Shown piece by piece: positions 1 through 10,559 of a DNA stretch of 64,000 bases. Position 1 is the first letter of the stretch. Every line of letters starts with the position of its first letter. Position numbers and translations under genes: made by a program. The notes beneath the pieces were generated by a model. It saw only the letters and a list, made by a program, of their open reading frames with translations, did not search any database and was not told the DNA's origin. The stretch covers positions 25,843,225 to 25,907,224 of the forward strand of contig NW_024041150.1 in the NCBI RefSeq assembly GCF_014851395.1. The letters run 5' to 3'. The DNA comes from Micropterus salmoides. Lineage: Eukaryota > Chordata > Actinopteri > Centrarchiformes > Centrarchidae.

Positions 1-1024
1 GTAGATAAAAGGCCTTGTTGTCTTGTGTCTCACTTTTAAAAAAAAAAAAAAAAAAACATTCACGGGGGAGCGCAAACCTACGGCGAATGTGTCTTATTTG
101 ATTTTGTTGTTTTAACATCATCCGATCGTTCTAAGCAACTTTGGACCCAGAAACTCAGAAGCTCGTTCACTTCTCGTCTCGAGTTGAACGAAGTCACAGC
201 TCCAACGACAGAGTCTGGAGTGTGTTCCGCCGAGCTATAGCGACACCAAATGAACTCAGAGTGCAAAGCCAGGGCTGACCGCCCGTTGCTGCAAGCGTTT
301 TCCCGCAAAGGACTCCGGAACAAATCCACTGGTTTGAACTCGACTCGAGACGCCACTGGGGTGTCCGACCAAGAAAACATCCGCGAGCCAACCGGCAGTG
401 AGCCTTTGCTACGGGGAATTACGACAAAAGTAAGGCAAAACAAACTACACTCGTTGGTGCTCTCTAGTTGGCCCTCATCTATAGTTAAGAAATACCTTTA
501 TTATTATTGTTATTCAAACTAAATTTGCAACAATTTCCGACTATTCGTTCCCTCATTCTCATAGAATCCTCTCCCTCTACAATATAAACTGAAATTCCAT
601 CGAGCCTATCATATTCTGTTCATTACCTTCTGGTTTGTTTCATGTTGACTGTTGTCCCTGTAATATTCCCACATTTACTCCCACTGTTGTACTCCCTTTA
701 GTTAGTCAATAAATTTCACCTTGATCACAGTGATTTGTGTGTGTGTATTGTTATGAATCTGGGGTCCCTGTACAGAGGATTTACCCTCAGATTTGAGATT
801 GACTGACTGACTAAAGTTTACGATTTCAGAATAACTAAACCATTAATAACTATTGAATTACCAGAAATTCGTGTAATTATCAAGCGATACTCAAGGACCT
901 AAAGCCTTGGGCGGACAAGCAAATTTTAGGTGGTGCCCTGGTTTGGAGGTATGAATTAATATTCCCTAATATATTAATTTTCATAACTTGATTAAAAATT
1001 ATACGTAGTGTTAGACCTGCTACA
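1..1024 (+). repeat. Partial copy (3' part) of an LTR-like 2.3-kb repeat family
   Basis: The last ~330 bases resemble the ends of the repeats at 44895-47185 and 53179-55591. Shared landmarks occur in the same order: an AATAAA signal (708-713) followed by TTTCACC and a GATCACAG-like stretch, a run of GACTGACTGA, a GGTGGTGCCC block (about 928-937), an AT-rich stretch, and a terminal TGCTACA (1018-1024). The upstream ~600 bases match the other copies less clearly and the 5' end lies outside the window. An AATAAA in this position and a ...CA end are typical of an LTR, but I see no linked retroviral genes. Family assignment is open. Confidence 0.5.
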
Positions 1025-2330
1025 AGATTCACAAAAGACTTAAAATGACATAATAAACTTTATAGTGATGTCAATATGTATCTCTACAATAACTAATCCT
1101 CACTTTCATGCTTAAGCACCAGTATTAGCTAACAATTATTCAAAATGGTATGGTCCATTTTAGGGGTGTCTGAAATTGTATTTTGACATTCTTGAATATA
1201 ATGAATGTGAAATATATTTCTACTCTTACTTGTAATATTTACAATTACAGGTAAGAAGGACCCCCTTAGCCATGCGTGTGTGGCAGGTTGAGGGTTTTTC
1301 TCCCTCCCGCCACTATATGGCACTGCGCTGGTGCCTTGACAACCGGATGCCACTGCCGTGGCCTATAAGTACAGGTGGTGATGCACCTGTGTCAGTCTCC
1401 TTCTTACCTGGACTGGGCATTTTGGCTGTTGGTGACGGTGATCCGGCGTTGTGGTGTGCTGATGCAAGTGCTGTTACAGCTGTTATGGCCTGCAGCGCAA
1501 CAGTTTAGCCGGTGGTTAATACCCCTAAACCTGCAGCGTTGCCGGGCGGCGACATTGCTCTTGGTCCGTGTGGCAAGTGTGCTGTCTGCTTGCATGCTGA
1601 TGGAACTGTCTTCTGTGTGCGGGTAGTGCATCGCAGTTAAACACAATGCTCCCTTGATTGTTTTAGAGCGAATCGTTGCTGTGCGGGCTGTCTCGATCTG
1701 GCCAGTGGCTGATTATTTGTGTGCGCTGTGGAACAGTGGGGGTATGTATGCATGTCTCGTATTGTATTCCATTTGATTGAATATATACCATGCGAAATAT
1801 AATATAAATGGTGCTAAATCTTCCCTTCCCTTCAGTGATCTGCTGCACTGCTGCCTCGGCGGGGGTTTGAACGGCGGCTCGGTCTGTTTTTTTCGTGCCT
1901 TGGCTTTGGGTGTCGCTCTCTCTCCCCCTGTGGGATTGCCCTCTGCCTGGTCGGCCCAGTTCCGGCTGTGTCTTGGCTCTAAGCGGGCTGCCGGTTTTAC
2001 CATCTTTTTGTTGGTTGGGTCTAGTTATTGTATATTTAGTTTATACAGTTGGCATTTTGTGGTGTGTTTTCAATTTTGGTTGGTTTGAATTAATTGATTT
2101 GTACGTTGATTCATTTTGGTGTGTTTTGCTTTCTTTTTAGCCACTGTGTATTTTAAATAGTATATTGTATATTAAATTAGTCCCATACTTAATTTTATTC
2201 AGTAATGGCATGCCTTCTTAATTAGTATATGTAGTTGGTGTGATTTCTTTCTTTTTGTTAAGTTACTTTTGGTTTGGTTGTTTTTTAAAATTTATTTTGT
2301 TAATAAAATTATTTGTTTAAATGTGAAACA
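1025..2330. other. Unassigned stretch, GC-rich then T-rich
   Basis: Right after the LTR-like end there is a short AT-rich part. A GC-richer block (about 1250-1660) follows, with short overlapping open frames of 78-83 codons that I do not recognise and do not call as genes. A strongly T-rich plus strand (about 1990-2310) then ends in AATAAAATT near 2300. This could be interior or 3' sequence of a non-autonomous retroelement. Nothing in the sequence proves it. Confidence 0.25.
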
Positions 2331-3644
2331 CTCTCTGCCCTGGCCTTATTTCATAGGAACCTGTGTGATCTATCAATATTATTTCCTAGGGCGAAACTCC
2401 CTAGGTGGCGTTGTTGGCAACTTAGTTACCAAGTTATTACGTATTTAAAGAATCACACCCTCATCTTGCTACACGTGGAACATGTGGAAAACTTTGGTTT
2501 AGGTTTAGGAAAAGAAACTTTGACTTTGACTTTCTTCCACACCTCGGACATGAACCTTGGTCTTTTGAGTGAAAGTTCTGAGTTTACTTCAGTCATCCAC
2601 CCCACAACCTTCTTACACAGACTTTGTCACTCTTTATACTACATCACCTGACTTCTTTTGCCACTAGGTTGCGCCCTAACTAAAAATGTAAATATGGGTC
2701 TATAAGTTGTGGCTGGTTTTTGGCTGAGCTGGTGAACATATTGGAGCATCTAGCAGCTAATGTTAAAATAAAAGAGCAAGAAACCTTGTTTAATGCAGTC
2801 TTGTATTTGAAGTTGAATTGAGCTTTTACTTTGAAAAACTCTGAACGACATTAAAAGAGTCTGTAGCCTGCTTGATACACCTCTGAAAGAGCCGTCAGAG
2901 ATCGTGATTGCCCTAAATGTCCTGTGTGTGGAGATACTGGGGAAATGCAAAAGCGTCTGTAGGCTGATGGATGTGGATTAAACACCGAAACAAAGACAGT
3001 GCAGCACATGCCGTGATTTGAGACACATTTGCTGCAGAATTCATTTGTCGCAGAGAGAGAAAAAAAAAATTGTCCTGAAATGGGATTGAACCTTCAATCC
3101 CATCTAATATTTGAAAATATTCCTCCGATTCAAAACTTATTTGCAGACCCCTGCAGTATATTACTACTAATTCTTCTAACGTACGTATTCAACATAGTAA
3201 TGAGTGTCTGCACTGCCTGAATTCTACCAGAAGTAGAACAAGAAGAACATAGTAACGTAACGTGTTCTGTAGCGCTGTTTTCGGCAACTGTAGAAACACG
3301 ACGATGCAACGTGGCGACGTCCATGGAAGGGGGTACCCACGTTTATGTACATATAAATGTCTTATTCTAAGGTAATAAAAACATAATGGTTTATTTGGCA
3401 AGGTCTTTACATTCCACTGAAAGCATAGTTATGGATCTTATATTGCATTTCTGTTGACAGATCCTCAGAAATATTACACAATGAACCTTTAAAACTCTTA
3501 CACAACACTTATGCTAGCTCATGCTCTCGGTAAGAACTCTTTACACTTTTGCAAATAAATATAACCTTTGTTAAATATAGCTGAGGCTGAAGCTCACAAT
3601 TCAAGTCAAGACGTATTTAAGGTGCCTCGTTTAAGGCAGAATTA
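2331..3644. other. Gene-free stretch, no recognised feature
   Basis: The open frames here are short, lack family motifs and overlap on both strands. I see no gene, RNA gene or clear repeat boundary. Confidence 0.4.
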
Positions 3645-4021
3645 CACTGAACAAAATTATAAATGCAACATTTGTTTCTGCCCCCATTCATCAGGCCTAT
3701 TTCTCTCAAATATTGTTCAAGAATCTGTCAATCTGTGTTAGTGAGAACTTCTCCTTTGCCGAGATAATCCATCCACCTCACAGGTGTGGCATATCAAGAT
3801 GCTGATCAGACAGCATGGGTGCACAGGTGCGCCTTAGTCTGGCCACAATAAAAGGCCACTGATAATGTGCATGTATTTTGGGGGGGGGTCCGGAAACCAG
3901 TCAGTATCTGGTGTGACCACCATTTGCCTCACGCAGTCCAACACATCTCCTTTGCGTAGAGTTGATCATGTTGTTTATTGTGGCCTGGGGAATGTTGGTC
4001 CACTCCTCTTCAATGGCTGTG
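3645..4021. mobile_element. Tc1-like element A, left part
   Basis: A TA dinucleotide (3643-3644) is followed by a CACTGAACAAAAT-type terminus and then by the long subterminal sequence familiar from a fish Tc1 family: the CTCAAATATTGTT block, the CACCTCACAGGTGTGG block, and a stretch with TGTGACCACCATTTGCC. The sequence breaks at about 4021, where retrotransposon sequence starts. Its other end, in inverted orientation, reappears 21 kb away at 25368-25554, so the retrotransposon is inserted in this copy. Most of the interior including any transposase is absent, so it was either non-autonomous or lost sequence at insertion. Confidence 0.8.
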
Positions 4022-4059
4022 CGCCATATAGTTAAACATCCAACTAAGCAGGGCCGTCA
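4022..4059 (-). repeat. Truncated 3' LTR of the Gypsy-type element, with adjacent polypurine tract
   Basis: The ~30 bases before 4059 match the end of the LTR at 24954-25367 (GTTAAACATCCAACTA then GCAGGGCCGTCA) with few differences. Immediately interior (about 4060-4070) the minus strand carries AAGGGGGGAG, a good polypurine tract placed exactly against the LTR start. Only about 38 bp of this LTR survive before the Tc1 sequence begins, so roughly 375 bp are missing. No target duplication can be read. Confidence 0.75.
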
Positions 4060-4278
4060 CTCCCCCCTTAAAGTCGGTGTCCCTAAGGACCACCGGCCGA
4101 ACAGTAACACTTAAAACTATGCAACAGATCTAAATAACCTAAATTCCATCAATATGACACAAAGAAGATACATGACCTCTGTCCCGGCCACTTAACCTGC
4201 AACCTTCCCCACTTATCCTCAGCAACCCCGGTACCTGAGAACAGGCAATATCAACTTTGGAGCTCATACAAATCCCCA

Positions 4279-4690
4279 TCAATGCAGAGGAGCACGAGAA
4301 AGTGCATCTGCAATAATATTCTCTGACTCCTTTATAGATCTAATATCCATGTTATTAGCCTGAAGAAACAATGACCACCATGTCAATCTCTGGTTGGGAC
4401 ATCTGAGCGAACGCAAAAAGGTTAGCGGATTGTGGTCAGTGTACACGACAATCGGCCCTCCTGCTGCAAGATAGACGTTGAAATGTTGTAAAGCCCAAAT
4501 TAGTGACAATGCCTCCTTCTCAATCACAGAATAGTTACTCTGATAACTGTTAAACTTTCTGGAGAACAAACTAACTGGTCTCACCAAACCCTGGTCATCC
4601 CCCTGGAGCAAAACGGCGCCTGCTCCCATCTGGCTGGCATCCACTTGCAGCATAAAAGCTCGATCAAAACAAGGAGCTGCTAGGACAAGA
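4279..4690 (-). pseudogene. Gypsy-type retrotransposon RNase H domain
   Basis: This is the RNase H part of the retrotransposon polyprotein, which degrades the RNA strand during reverse transcription. On the minus strand it reads through LQVDASQMGAGAVLLQ (first catalytic Asp), EKEALSLIWAL (Glu), VYTDHNPL (Asp) and NIIADALSRAP (last Asp), so all four active-site positions are visible. It ends at a stop about 220 bases before the polypurine tract with no integrase after it. That is the wrong place to stop for an ordinary Ty3/Gypsy element and fits the Gmr1 order. The reading frame is intact here, although it is separated from the reverse transcriptase by frame breaks near 4700-4810. Confidence 0.9.
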
Positions 4691-4806
4691 GCAGTTTCAC
4701 ATTATCAAAGGCTTGTTGACAACTAGCCGCCCAATCAAATTTCCTCTTTGCCTTGAGCATTTCAGTGAGGGGAAACACAACTGTGGAGAAGTTTTTGCAA
4801 AAACCT

Positions 4807-5799
4807 CTATAATAACCCACTTAACCCAAGTACCTCTGAAGTTCCTTTTTTGTGCTGGGTGGTGGATACTCTGCTATTGCCCTGACTTTGGCCTGGAGCC
4901 ACACAGCCCTGTCCTACCACACGGCCAAGACATGTCACTGTCACCATGGCAAAGCTACATTTAGCCAAATTAATGGTGAGATGTGCTTCCACCAAACGCT
5001 CAAACAATGCACGAATGCGCTGGAGATGTGAATGCCAGGTGTCACTATAAATGACCACATCATCAAGATAAACAGAACAACCTCTGAAATGTTGTGGGAG
5101 CATTCTTTAACCCAAATGGCATCACACTGTACGAATACAAACCCGAAGGTGTAATAAACACAGCAACTTCCTTTGCACGTCTGGACAAAGGCACTTGCCA
5201 GTAACGTTTAAGCAAATCAAATCTGCTAACAAATTTGGCAGATCCCACCTGATCTATGCAGTCATCCATGCGTGGGATTGGAAACGAGTCTGATTTTGTG
5301 ACAGCATTTACTTTCCTAAAGTCTTAACAAAATCTTTGTGTGCCATCATGTTTTGAAACCAAAATACAAGGGGAGGCCAAACTGGATGCAGAACGAACAG
5401 CAATATCATTTTGGAGCATGTAATCCACCTCAGCATCCAAGTAACTTCGTTTAGCTGGCGCTACACGATAGAAATGCTGTTTAATCGGCTGAGCATCTCC
5501 AACATCTACATCATGTTCAATCCAAGTGGTACGTGAAGGGATATCACCAAACAGACATGGAAACCTGTGTACCAACTCAGCCAATTCACTACGTTGAGAC
5601 TCGGGCAGATGAGCCAACAACTTATCCAAATTACAAAGAAATTCTGAATTTTTCAGTCTCCCACAGAGCAAACTTTCGTCTGGCTCCGGCACCCCATCTG
5701 ACTCATGTGCCAAAAGCTCTGAAGTCACCAAAAGCACTGGGCACACAACATCCTTCACATCCTGACCTACATCAATCTCAACTGCACACTTGTAATAAG
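4807..5799 (-). pseudogene. Gypsy-type retrotransposon reverse transcriptase
   Basis: Reverse transcriptase of the minus-strand element, in at least three frames. The N-terminal part (about 5330-5758) has the linker typical of fish Gypsy elements (IEHDVDVGDAQPIKQ, VDYMLQNDIA, ASPCILVSKHDGT). The middle part (5063-5269) has SRFDLLKRYWQVPL and VMPFGLKNAPTTFQRL. The palm motif VYLDDVVIYS, with the catalytic DD pair, follows at about 5045-5075. Frame shifts or stops lie near 5325, 5270 and 5100-5060, and the thumb region after GRVVGQG is decayed. It begins directly after the integrase C-terminal module, with no room for a separate protease. Confidence 0.9.
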
Positions 5800-6716
5800 G
5801 TTTAAGGACATTAACATGGTACAGTCGTCAAGCTTTATGTCTTGGCGTCTCCACAATATAGTTCAAATCTGAAAGCTTCTCACTCACAGTGTATGGACCA
5901 ATATACTTAGCATGAAATGGTGACCCCACAATAGGCATCAGTGCAAGGACCTGGTCACCTGGACTGAACTCTTGTCTCTATCTAGCTCCACACAGTATGC
6001 ATGCAAGAGAGACTTAAGCGTCTGATGGAACCTCTCCAAGCCCCCTGGCTTTGCGCATGATAGGCTGAAGACTGATTTTGTTTAATGCGCAGCAGCTTCA
6101 ACACTTGACCAAACATGTGAGATGTAAAGTTTGACCCCTGGTCGCTCTAGATCACCTTAGGAATGCCAAATATGAAGATGAACTGTGTCAAAGCCCTAAC
6201 CACTGACTTAGTTGTAATGGACCTCAGCGGGTATGCAGCTGGATACCTGGTGCTCTGACACATAACGGTAAGCAAATATTTACAACCAGACTTGGCACAA
6301 GGCAATGGACCCACACAGTCAACAATAAGGTGTGTAAATGGTTCACTCACAGCTGGAGTAGGCTGTAATGGCACAAGTTTAATACTCTGAATCAGCTTAC
6401 CTGTAAACTGGTACACATGACAGGTCTTAATATACGCAGACACATCTTTTTTCAGTCGAGGCCAAAAGAAATGTTTTAGGATGTTAAGGTATGTTTTCCG
6501 GACACAAAAATGCCCACACTCATGTGCCACCTTCAAAACAAGTGGACGAAACTTCGATGGCACAACTACCTGGAAAACATCCCATTTCACACCATCCTCA
6601 CTCACTGGAACCCATTTTCTGAACAGCAATTCATTATGCACGAAGTAGCCAGATGCCACATTACCAATCTCCAAGGCAGGCGCAACACGCTGAAATGTTT
6701 CCTTCAAAGAGACGTC
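5800..6716 (-). pseudogene. Gypsy-type retrotransposon integrase, placed upstream of RT
   Basis: Integrase on the minus strand, transcribed before the reverse transcriptase. The N-terminal zinc module is seen in HECGHFCVRKTYLNILKHFF followed by CHVYQ; the usual second Cys of CxxC is Tyr here, so the zinc site is broken. The catalytic core shows LIVDCVGPLP (Asp 1), then a stop codon where the chain should enter SDQGSNF (Asp 2), then GGLERFHQTLKSLL (Glu). A C-terminal module with YIVETPRHKA and LYHVNVLKPYY (about 5800-5890) follows and leads into the RT. The domain is cut at 6716 by the Maverick; its upstream sequence resumes past 23506. Confidence 0.88.
6711..6716 (+). repeat. Target-site duplication, left copy (GACGTC)
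   Basis: The six bases GACGTC sit directly outside the AGT end at 6717. The partner on the far side is GACGTT (23506-23511), five of six identical. Maverick/Polinton elements are known to make 6-bp duplications. The flanking sequence is Gypsy coding sequence on both sides. Confidence 0.8.
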
Positions 6717-6791
6717 AGTAGTAAATAAAGGCCAGCAAAGCGCATGCATGTGAACGTGCACGTGCATGATGCGCGTAACAGTCGTGCACCT

Positions 6792-6835
6792 GAATACATT
6801 TTTGATTAATACAAAAATTAATCAAAAATGTATTC
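6792..6835. repeat. Perfect 19-bp inverted repeat (hairpin) near the Maverick left end
   Basis: The arm GAATACATTTTTGATTAAT (6792-6810) is followed by six bases and then its exact reverse complement (6817-6835). No mismatch is present in an otherwise decayed region. It lies 75 bases inside the Maverick terminus. It could be a remnant of a palindromic terminal structure, a tiny inserted palindrome or an assembly artefact. Confidence 0.85.
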
Positions 6836-7004
6836 ATCAAAAATAAATAAAAAAATGTATAAAAAAGCAAGGTTGAACAACAAAGACATGGGGGTGTAAA
6901 AATGGGTGTTTGTATTTAGACACGTCCGGCCTTATCCTCTATTAGTGGTGGTAGGGGTCGATCACCAAAAGGTCATATTTGACACTACTGGAGTTTGGTA
7001 AGCA

Positions 7005-7971
7005 GATTCAGACGTGGGAAACTGGCTCATGATGCAAGATGCCTATACTCTACACAAGACGGCTCCAGTGCATTTTAAGAGAAACAAGGTTTTAGTGAAT
7101 TCAATAGATTGGCAATTCCAGCTAGATTTAGTCGACATGTCTGCTTATTCTGCTGAAAATGATGGGGTACGCTATTTATTCACGTGTATAGATTTGTTTT
7201 CAAAATACGCATGGGTGCATTGTTTAAAAAATAAGAGTGGTAAATGCGTCACAGCATCCTTTAAAGATATCTTAGCTGAAGGTAGAATACCACATAAAAT
7301 TCAAACAGACGAGGGAAAAGACTTCTTAAACAAAGATTTCGATGCGTTAATGAAAATTAATAGTAACGTACACTTTACCACATCAAATGAGACTAAGGCA
7401 TCTGTAGTAGAGCGCTTTAACAGGACTCTGAAATCTAAAATGTGGCGTTATTTAACAGCCAATAATTCTAAACGATACGTAGATATATTGCAGGATTTAG
7501 TCACCTCCTACATTCATAGTTATCATCGTAGTATTGAAATGAAACTGATTGATGTAACAAAAGACAATGAAGACATCGTATTTAACAACTTGTATACAAC
7601 AAAAGATAAAAGAGTAATTCGTTTTAAATATGAGGTGGACGATACTGTAAGAATTTCATAACTATGCGGCCCTTTTAAAAAAGGTTATGAGAAAAATTAT
7701 ACTGATGAATATTTCACTGTAAAGGAATTCGTGTCAAGGGACCCTCCTGTTTACAGGTTAAAAGACTATGATGGCGAAATATTACAGGGAACATTTTTAT
7801 GATTAAGAGATGCAAAACGTTATTATAGATAAAAACAAAACATTTAAAATGGAAAAGATTTTATCTAGAAAGAAAAGACAAGGCCGGGACATGGTGTTAG
7901 TAAAATGGGTCGGATGGCCAGATAAATTTAACTCGTGTATTTTGGAAAAACAGGTCATTCAGATACCTTAG
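7005..7971 (+). pseudogene. Maverick integrase with C-terminal chromodomain
   Basis: Retroviral-type DDE integrase that would insert the element. An open stretch of 215 codons from 7014 holds the core: WQFQLDLVDM (first Asp, residue 38 or 41), IQTDEGKDF (Asp 99) and VVERFNRTLKSK (Glu 133), with 33 residues between the last two. The N-terminal zinc-binding part is missing. The frame stops at 7661; decayed sequence follows (EFVSRDPPVYRLKDYDGEI) and then a chromodomain (about 7849-7971) with EKILSRKKRQGRDMVLVKW and GWPDKFNS. A chromodomain after integrase is normal in Mavericks. Stops near 7661 and 7801 break the gene. Confidence 0.88.
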
Positions 7972-7993
7972 CAGATTACAAACACACGTATAA

Positions 7994-8767
7994 ATGGATA
8001 CAGAGGATTTTTTTGTCACCCTGCCCAGCAACTCATCTGCATGATTTTACCTGAGCAATACAATAGCAAACTTTAGAACGAAACTATCCAAGCCTTTACA
8101 CTTTAAATCAGCATACGAGGTGGGTTTGATAGAAATACCAAAACATGGAAATCTTTTTCATCAGAGGACTCAAAATTTGTAGTGTTTGATAAAAAATCCA
8201 ACAAGAGGGTAGTTCTATCAGCGACACAGGGGTTCTATACAACAATGTCACAGATAATAGCTGAACTAAGTAGTAGAAAACGACATGGGTGACATTGAGC
8301 TTGATTTACCAACAGAGTAAGCATTTTACCAACAAGAGATGTAGAATTAACGTTTCAAGGAAAATTTGCACAAATGTTGGAATTTATCCCCGGAGCGGCT
8401 TTTAAAACTCACGAGGGAATTTAGATCTCAGCCACGAACTAACACAGTGTTGAGACAGATGCAGTATTTGGCGCCACATCCTGCCGATGTTAATGTAGGG
8501 ATGTATAATATTTGTTTATACCGATATTGTTGATCATCAAACAGTAGGGGATAGTTACGTCCCTCTTTTAAGAATAGTACATATATCGGGCCAAACAACC
8601 ATATGATCACAAAAACTTATGACAGACCACACTATCTGAGGCTCTGCAAAACACACATTGATAGTATCGAGATTTTTCTCAAGACAGATCAGAATCAACA
8701 TATCCCTTTTACGTACGGCAAAGTGATAATAAAGTTACACTTTAGACCTGTAAAATATCAGTATTAG
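7994..8767 (+). pseudogene. Conserved Maverick structural-type gene, broken
   Basis: The start MDTEDFFVTLPSNSSA and the continuation NTIANFRTKLSKPLHF and YEVGLIEIP match a conserved gene found beside integrase and capsid genes in animal Mavericks, as I know the family. Further pieces are LTFQGKFAQMLEFIPGAAF (about 8349-8405) and the C-terminal HIPFTYGKVIIKLHFRPVKY type ending (about 8695-8760). Several stops and frame changes interrupt it. Its exact virion role is not something I can assign from sequence; a minor capsid or adhesion function is possible. It sits in sequence order between integrase and the small protein at 8781. Confidence 0.65.
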
Positions 8768-8780
8768 ACAAGGAGCAAAC

Positions 8781-9151
8781 ATGTACCAACCAAATGCTCA
8801 CAATGCGGACAAGTACGTTGCATATTATACAGCCCAAGCGGATGCTGATTTACCAGGATATAGCGGGCTCGGTGCTCAGTATGGTGTAGGGTTAGGGGAT
8901 ATCTTTAGGGGTCTGTTTAGATTAGCATTGCCCTTACTCAAGAAAGGATTTACATTTGTTGCCCCTCATTTAAAGACAGCTGCTAAAAACATAGCTACGG
9001 ATGTTATTACTAACGTCATGAACAGATGTCAAGAGGGGCCTTGGCCCCCCGACCAATAAAACGACCTCCTGGGAAAAGAGGGAGTTCCCCACCAAAGATG
9101 CGTAGCCGAACAACAAATAAGACGACCCATACTAAGAGCAGAAAAAAATAA
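8781..9151 (+). pseudogene. Small Maverick protein with hydrophobic helix and basic tail
   Basis: An ATG at 8781 opens 92 codons: a polar Tyr/Ala-rich start, then GVGLGDIFRGLFRLALPLL, a Gly/Leu-rich amphipathic stretch (about residues 37-53), and a helix-like stretch to about residue 82. The frame stops at 9059, but a Lys/Arg-rich tail with RPPGKRGSSPPK and TKSRKK continues in another frame to 9151, so a small indel near 9040 probably split it. Mavericks and adintoviruses carry small membrane-active or core proteins of this build, compared with adenovirus minor core/pVI-like peptides. The assignment to a specific one is uncertain. Confidence 0.6.
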
Positions 9152-9232
9152 ACAAGCAAGGAGAGGCAAGACAAGAGACATTTTCTAACGAGAATGTCGT
9201 TGGTACATAGCCTGTGACAAGAGTGCGTTAAG

Positions 9233-10447
9233 TTGGAGCTAGACCTGTTTATGGTGCCGTTAACACAAACAAGTATTGTTTGTATTGAGAAATGCGTCTA
9301 CGTCGAATTCCCTCCTCTAGCAGCGATATCAGACTCTGCACCCCTTGAATTTTTCATTCCAGCTAGTACAAAGGACTACTTGGATGTAAACAATACGTTT
9401 CTGTACACGCGCGTAAAAATAACCAAAGGTAACGGTGGAAACCTGGATCAAGCAGACGAAGTGGGCTTTATCAACTACCCTTGATGTACAATATTTTCAC
9501 AGTTTGACATATCATTGGGGGACCGACTCATAATGCAATGATCAAACACATATCCTTACAGGGGTATAATAGAGTGCCTTTTGAACTATGGAAAGGACGC
9601 TCTGCAGATACAGTTTGGATCCGGACTATTTTGTATGGATACAGCAGGTCATATGGACAACACAATGGCTGGAGGATGCAATAAGGGACTAGTTAAAAGA
9701 ATGGAGTACACACAAGGCGGCCACGTAGTGGAGCTAATATCCCCTTTACATTCTGACTTGTTTTTTCAAGACAAGTTACTGATAAATGGGGTTGACCTCA
9801 AGATAAAATTCATAAGAGCTAAAAACGAATTTTGCTTAATGCGCAACACTGTAGACGACTTTCGGGTTAACATTAAGTCAGCAAGCCTATTTGTGAAGAA
9901 AGTCACAGTATCTCCGGCTGTTAAGCTAGCACATGCTAAGGCATTAATGCATGGCAATGTTAAATATCACATAGACAGAGTCTGTCTTAAAAATTTTAGC
10001 GTCCCAACGGGCACTTGTGTTTGTAATCAAGAAAATGTATTCTTGGGACAAATGCCCAAATTTATTGTAGTAGGATTTGTAGATCATGAGGCATTTACAG
10101 GTAGTTATGCGCGTAAACCATTTACATTTAACCATTATGATATAGAGTTTTTATGTTTATAGGTTAACGGCCAACAATATCCTTCAAAACCCTTTCAACC
10201 CAACTTTACCAGAGGGAATGCCATCAGGGAATATCATCAATTATACTCGGCAACTGGAAAGTATCTTAAAAACAATGCTATGGCCATAACCCACGACGAG
10301 TTTTGTAATGGATATAGTCTGTTCTGTTTTAACCTGAGCCCTGATGAAGGATGCGGAGACCATATGTCGGTCATTAAAAACGGTAGTGTTAGATTAGAGG
10401 CTCGTTTTAGAAATGCGATTCTCATGCACTCAACTCACAATAAATGA
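9233..10447 (+). pseudogene. Maverick major-capsid-like protein (F54H12.2-like), broken
   Basis: A roughly 400-codon gene in at least three segments (9233-9484, 9526-10162, 10163-10447). Recognisable parts are PLEFFIPASTKDYLDVNN, then FSQFDISLGDRLI after a frame break, NYGKDALQIQFGSGLF, LLINGVDLKIKFIRA, VSPAVKLAHAKALMHG, NHYDIEFLCL, and near the end NAMAITHDEFCNGYSLFCF. This is the widespread fish protein often named after worm F54H12.2. It is encoded in Mavericks and thought to be the double jelly-roll capsid protein. Breaks are at 9484 (stop with frame change) and at 10162 (in-frame stop). Length and position before the protease agree with that role. Confidence 0.75.
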
Positions 10448-10523
10448 AATATGATTCTATAATTGAGATATCATCAAGAAGACAGGTTCTCATTGACTTT
10501 TTCTAACTTTAACAAACGATAGT

Positions 10524-10559
10524 ATGAATACGATAGAACTGTCAAAATAAATAAATAAG
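10524..10559 (+). pseudogene. Maverick protease gene, 5' fragment before the insertion
   Basis: An ATG at 10524 opens eight codons (MNTIELSK) before stop codons in a short TAAA-repeat that runs up to the CACTG terminus at 10560. The continuation of the gene lies at 19974, immediately beyond the 9.4-kb insertion. The start fits the N-terminus usual for Maverick proteases. The link between the two fragments is inferred from position, strand and the flanking TAAG duplication. Confidence 0.6.

Noticed and set aside
1272..1626. Protein-coding gene in the GC-rich block
   Set aside because: There are overlapping frames of similar length in two frames and on the other strand, with no recognisable motif, start context or splice sites.
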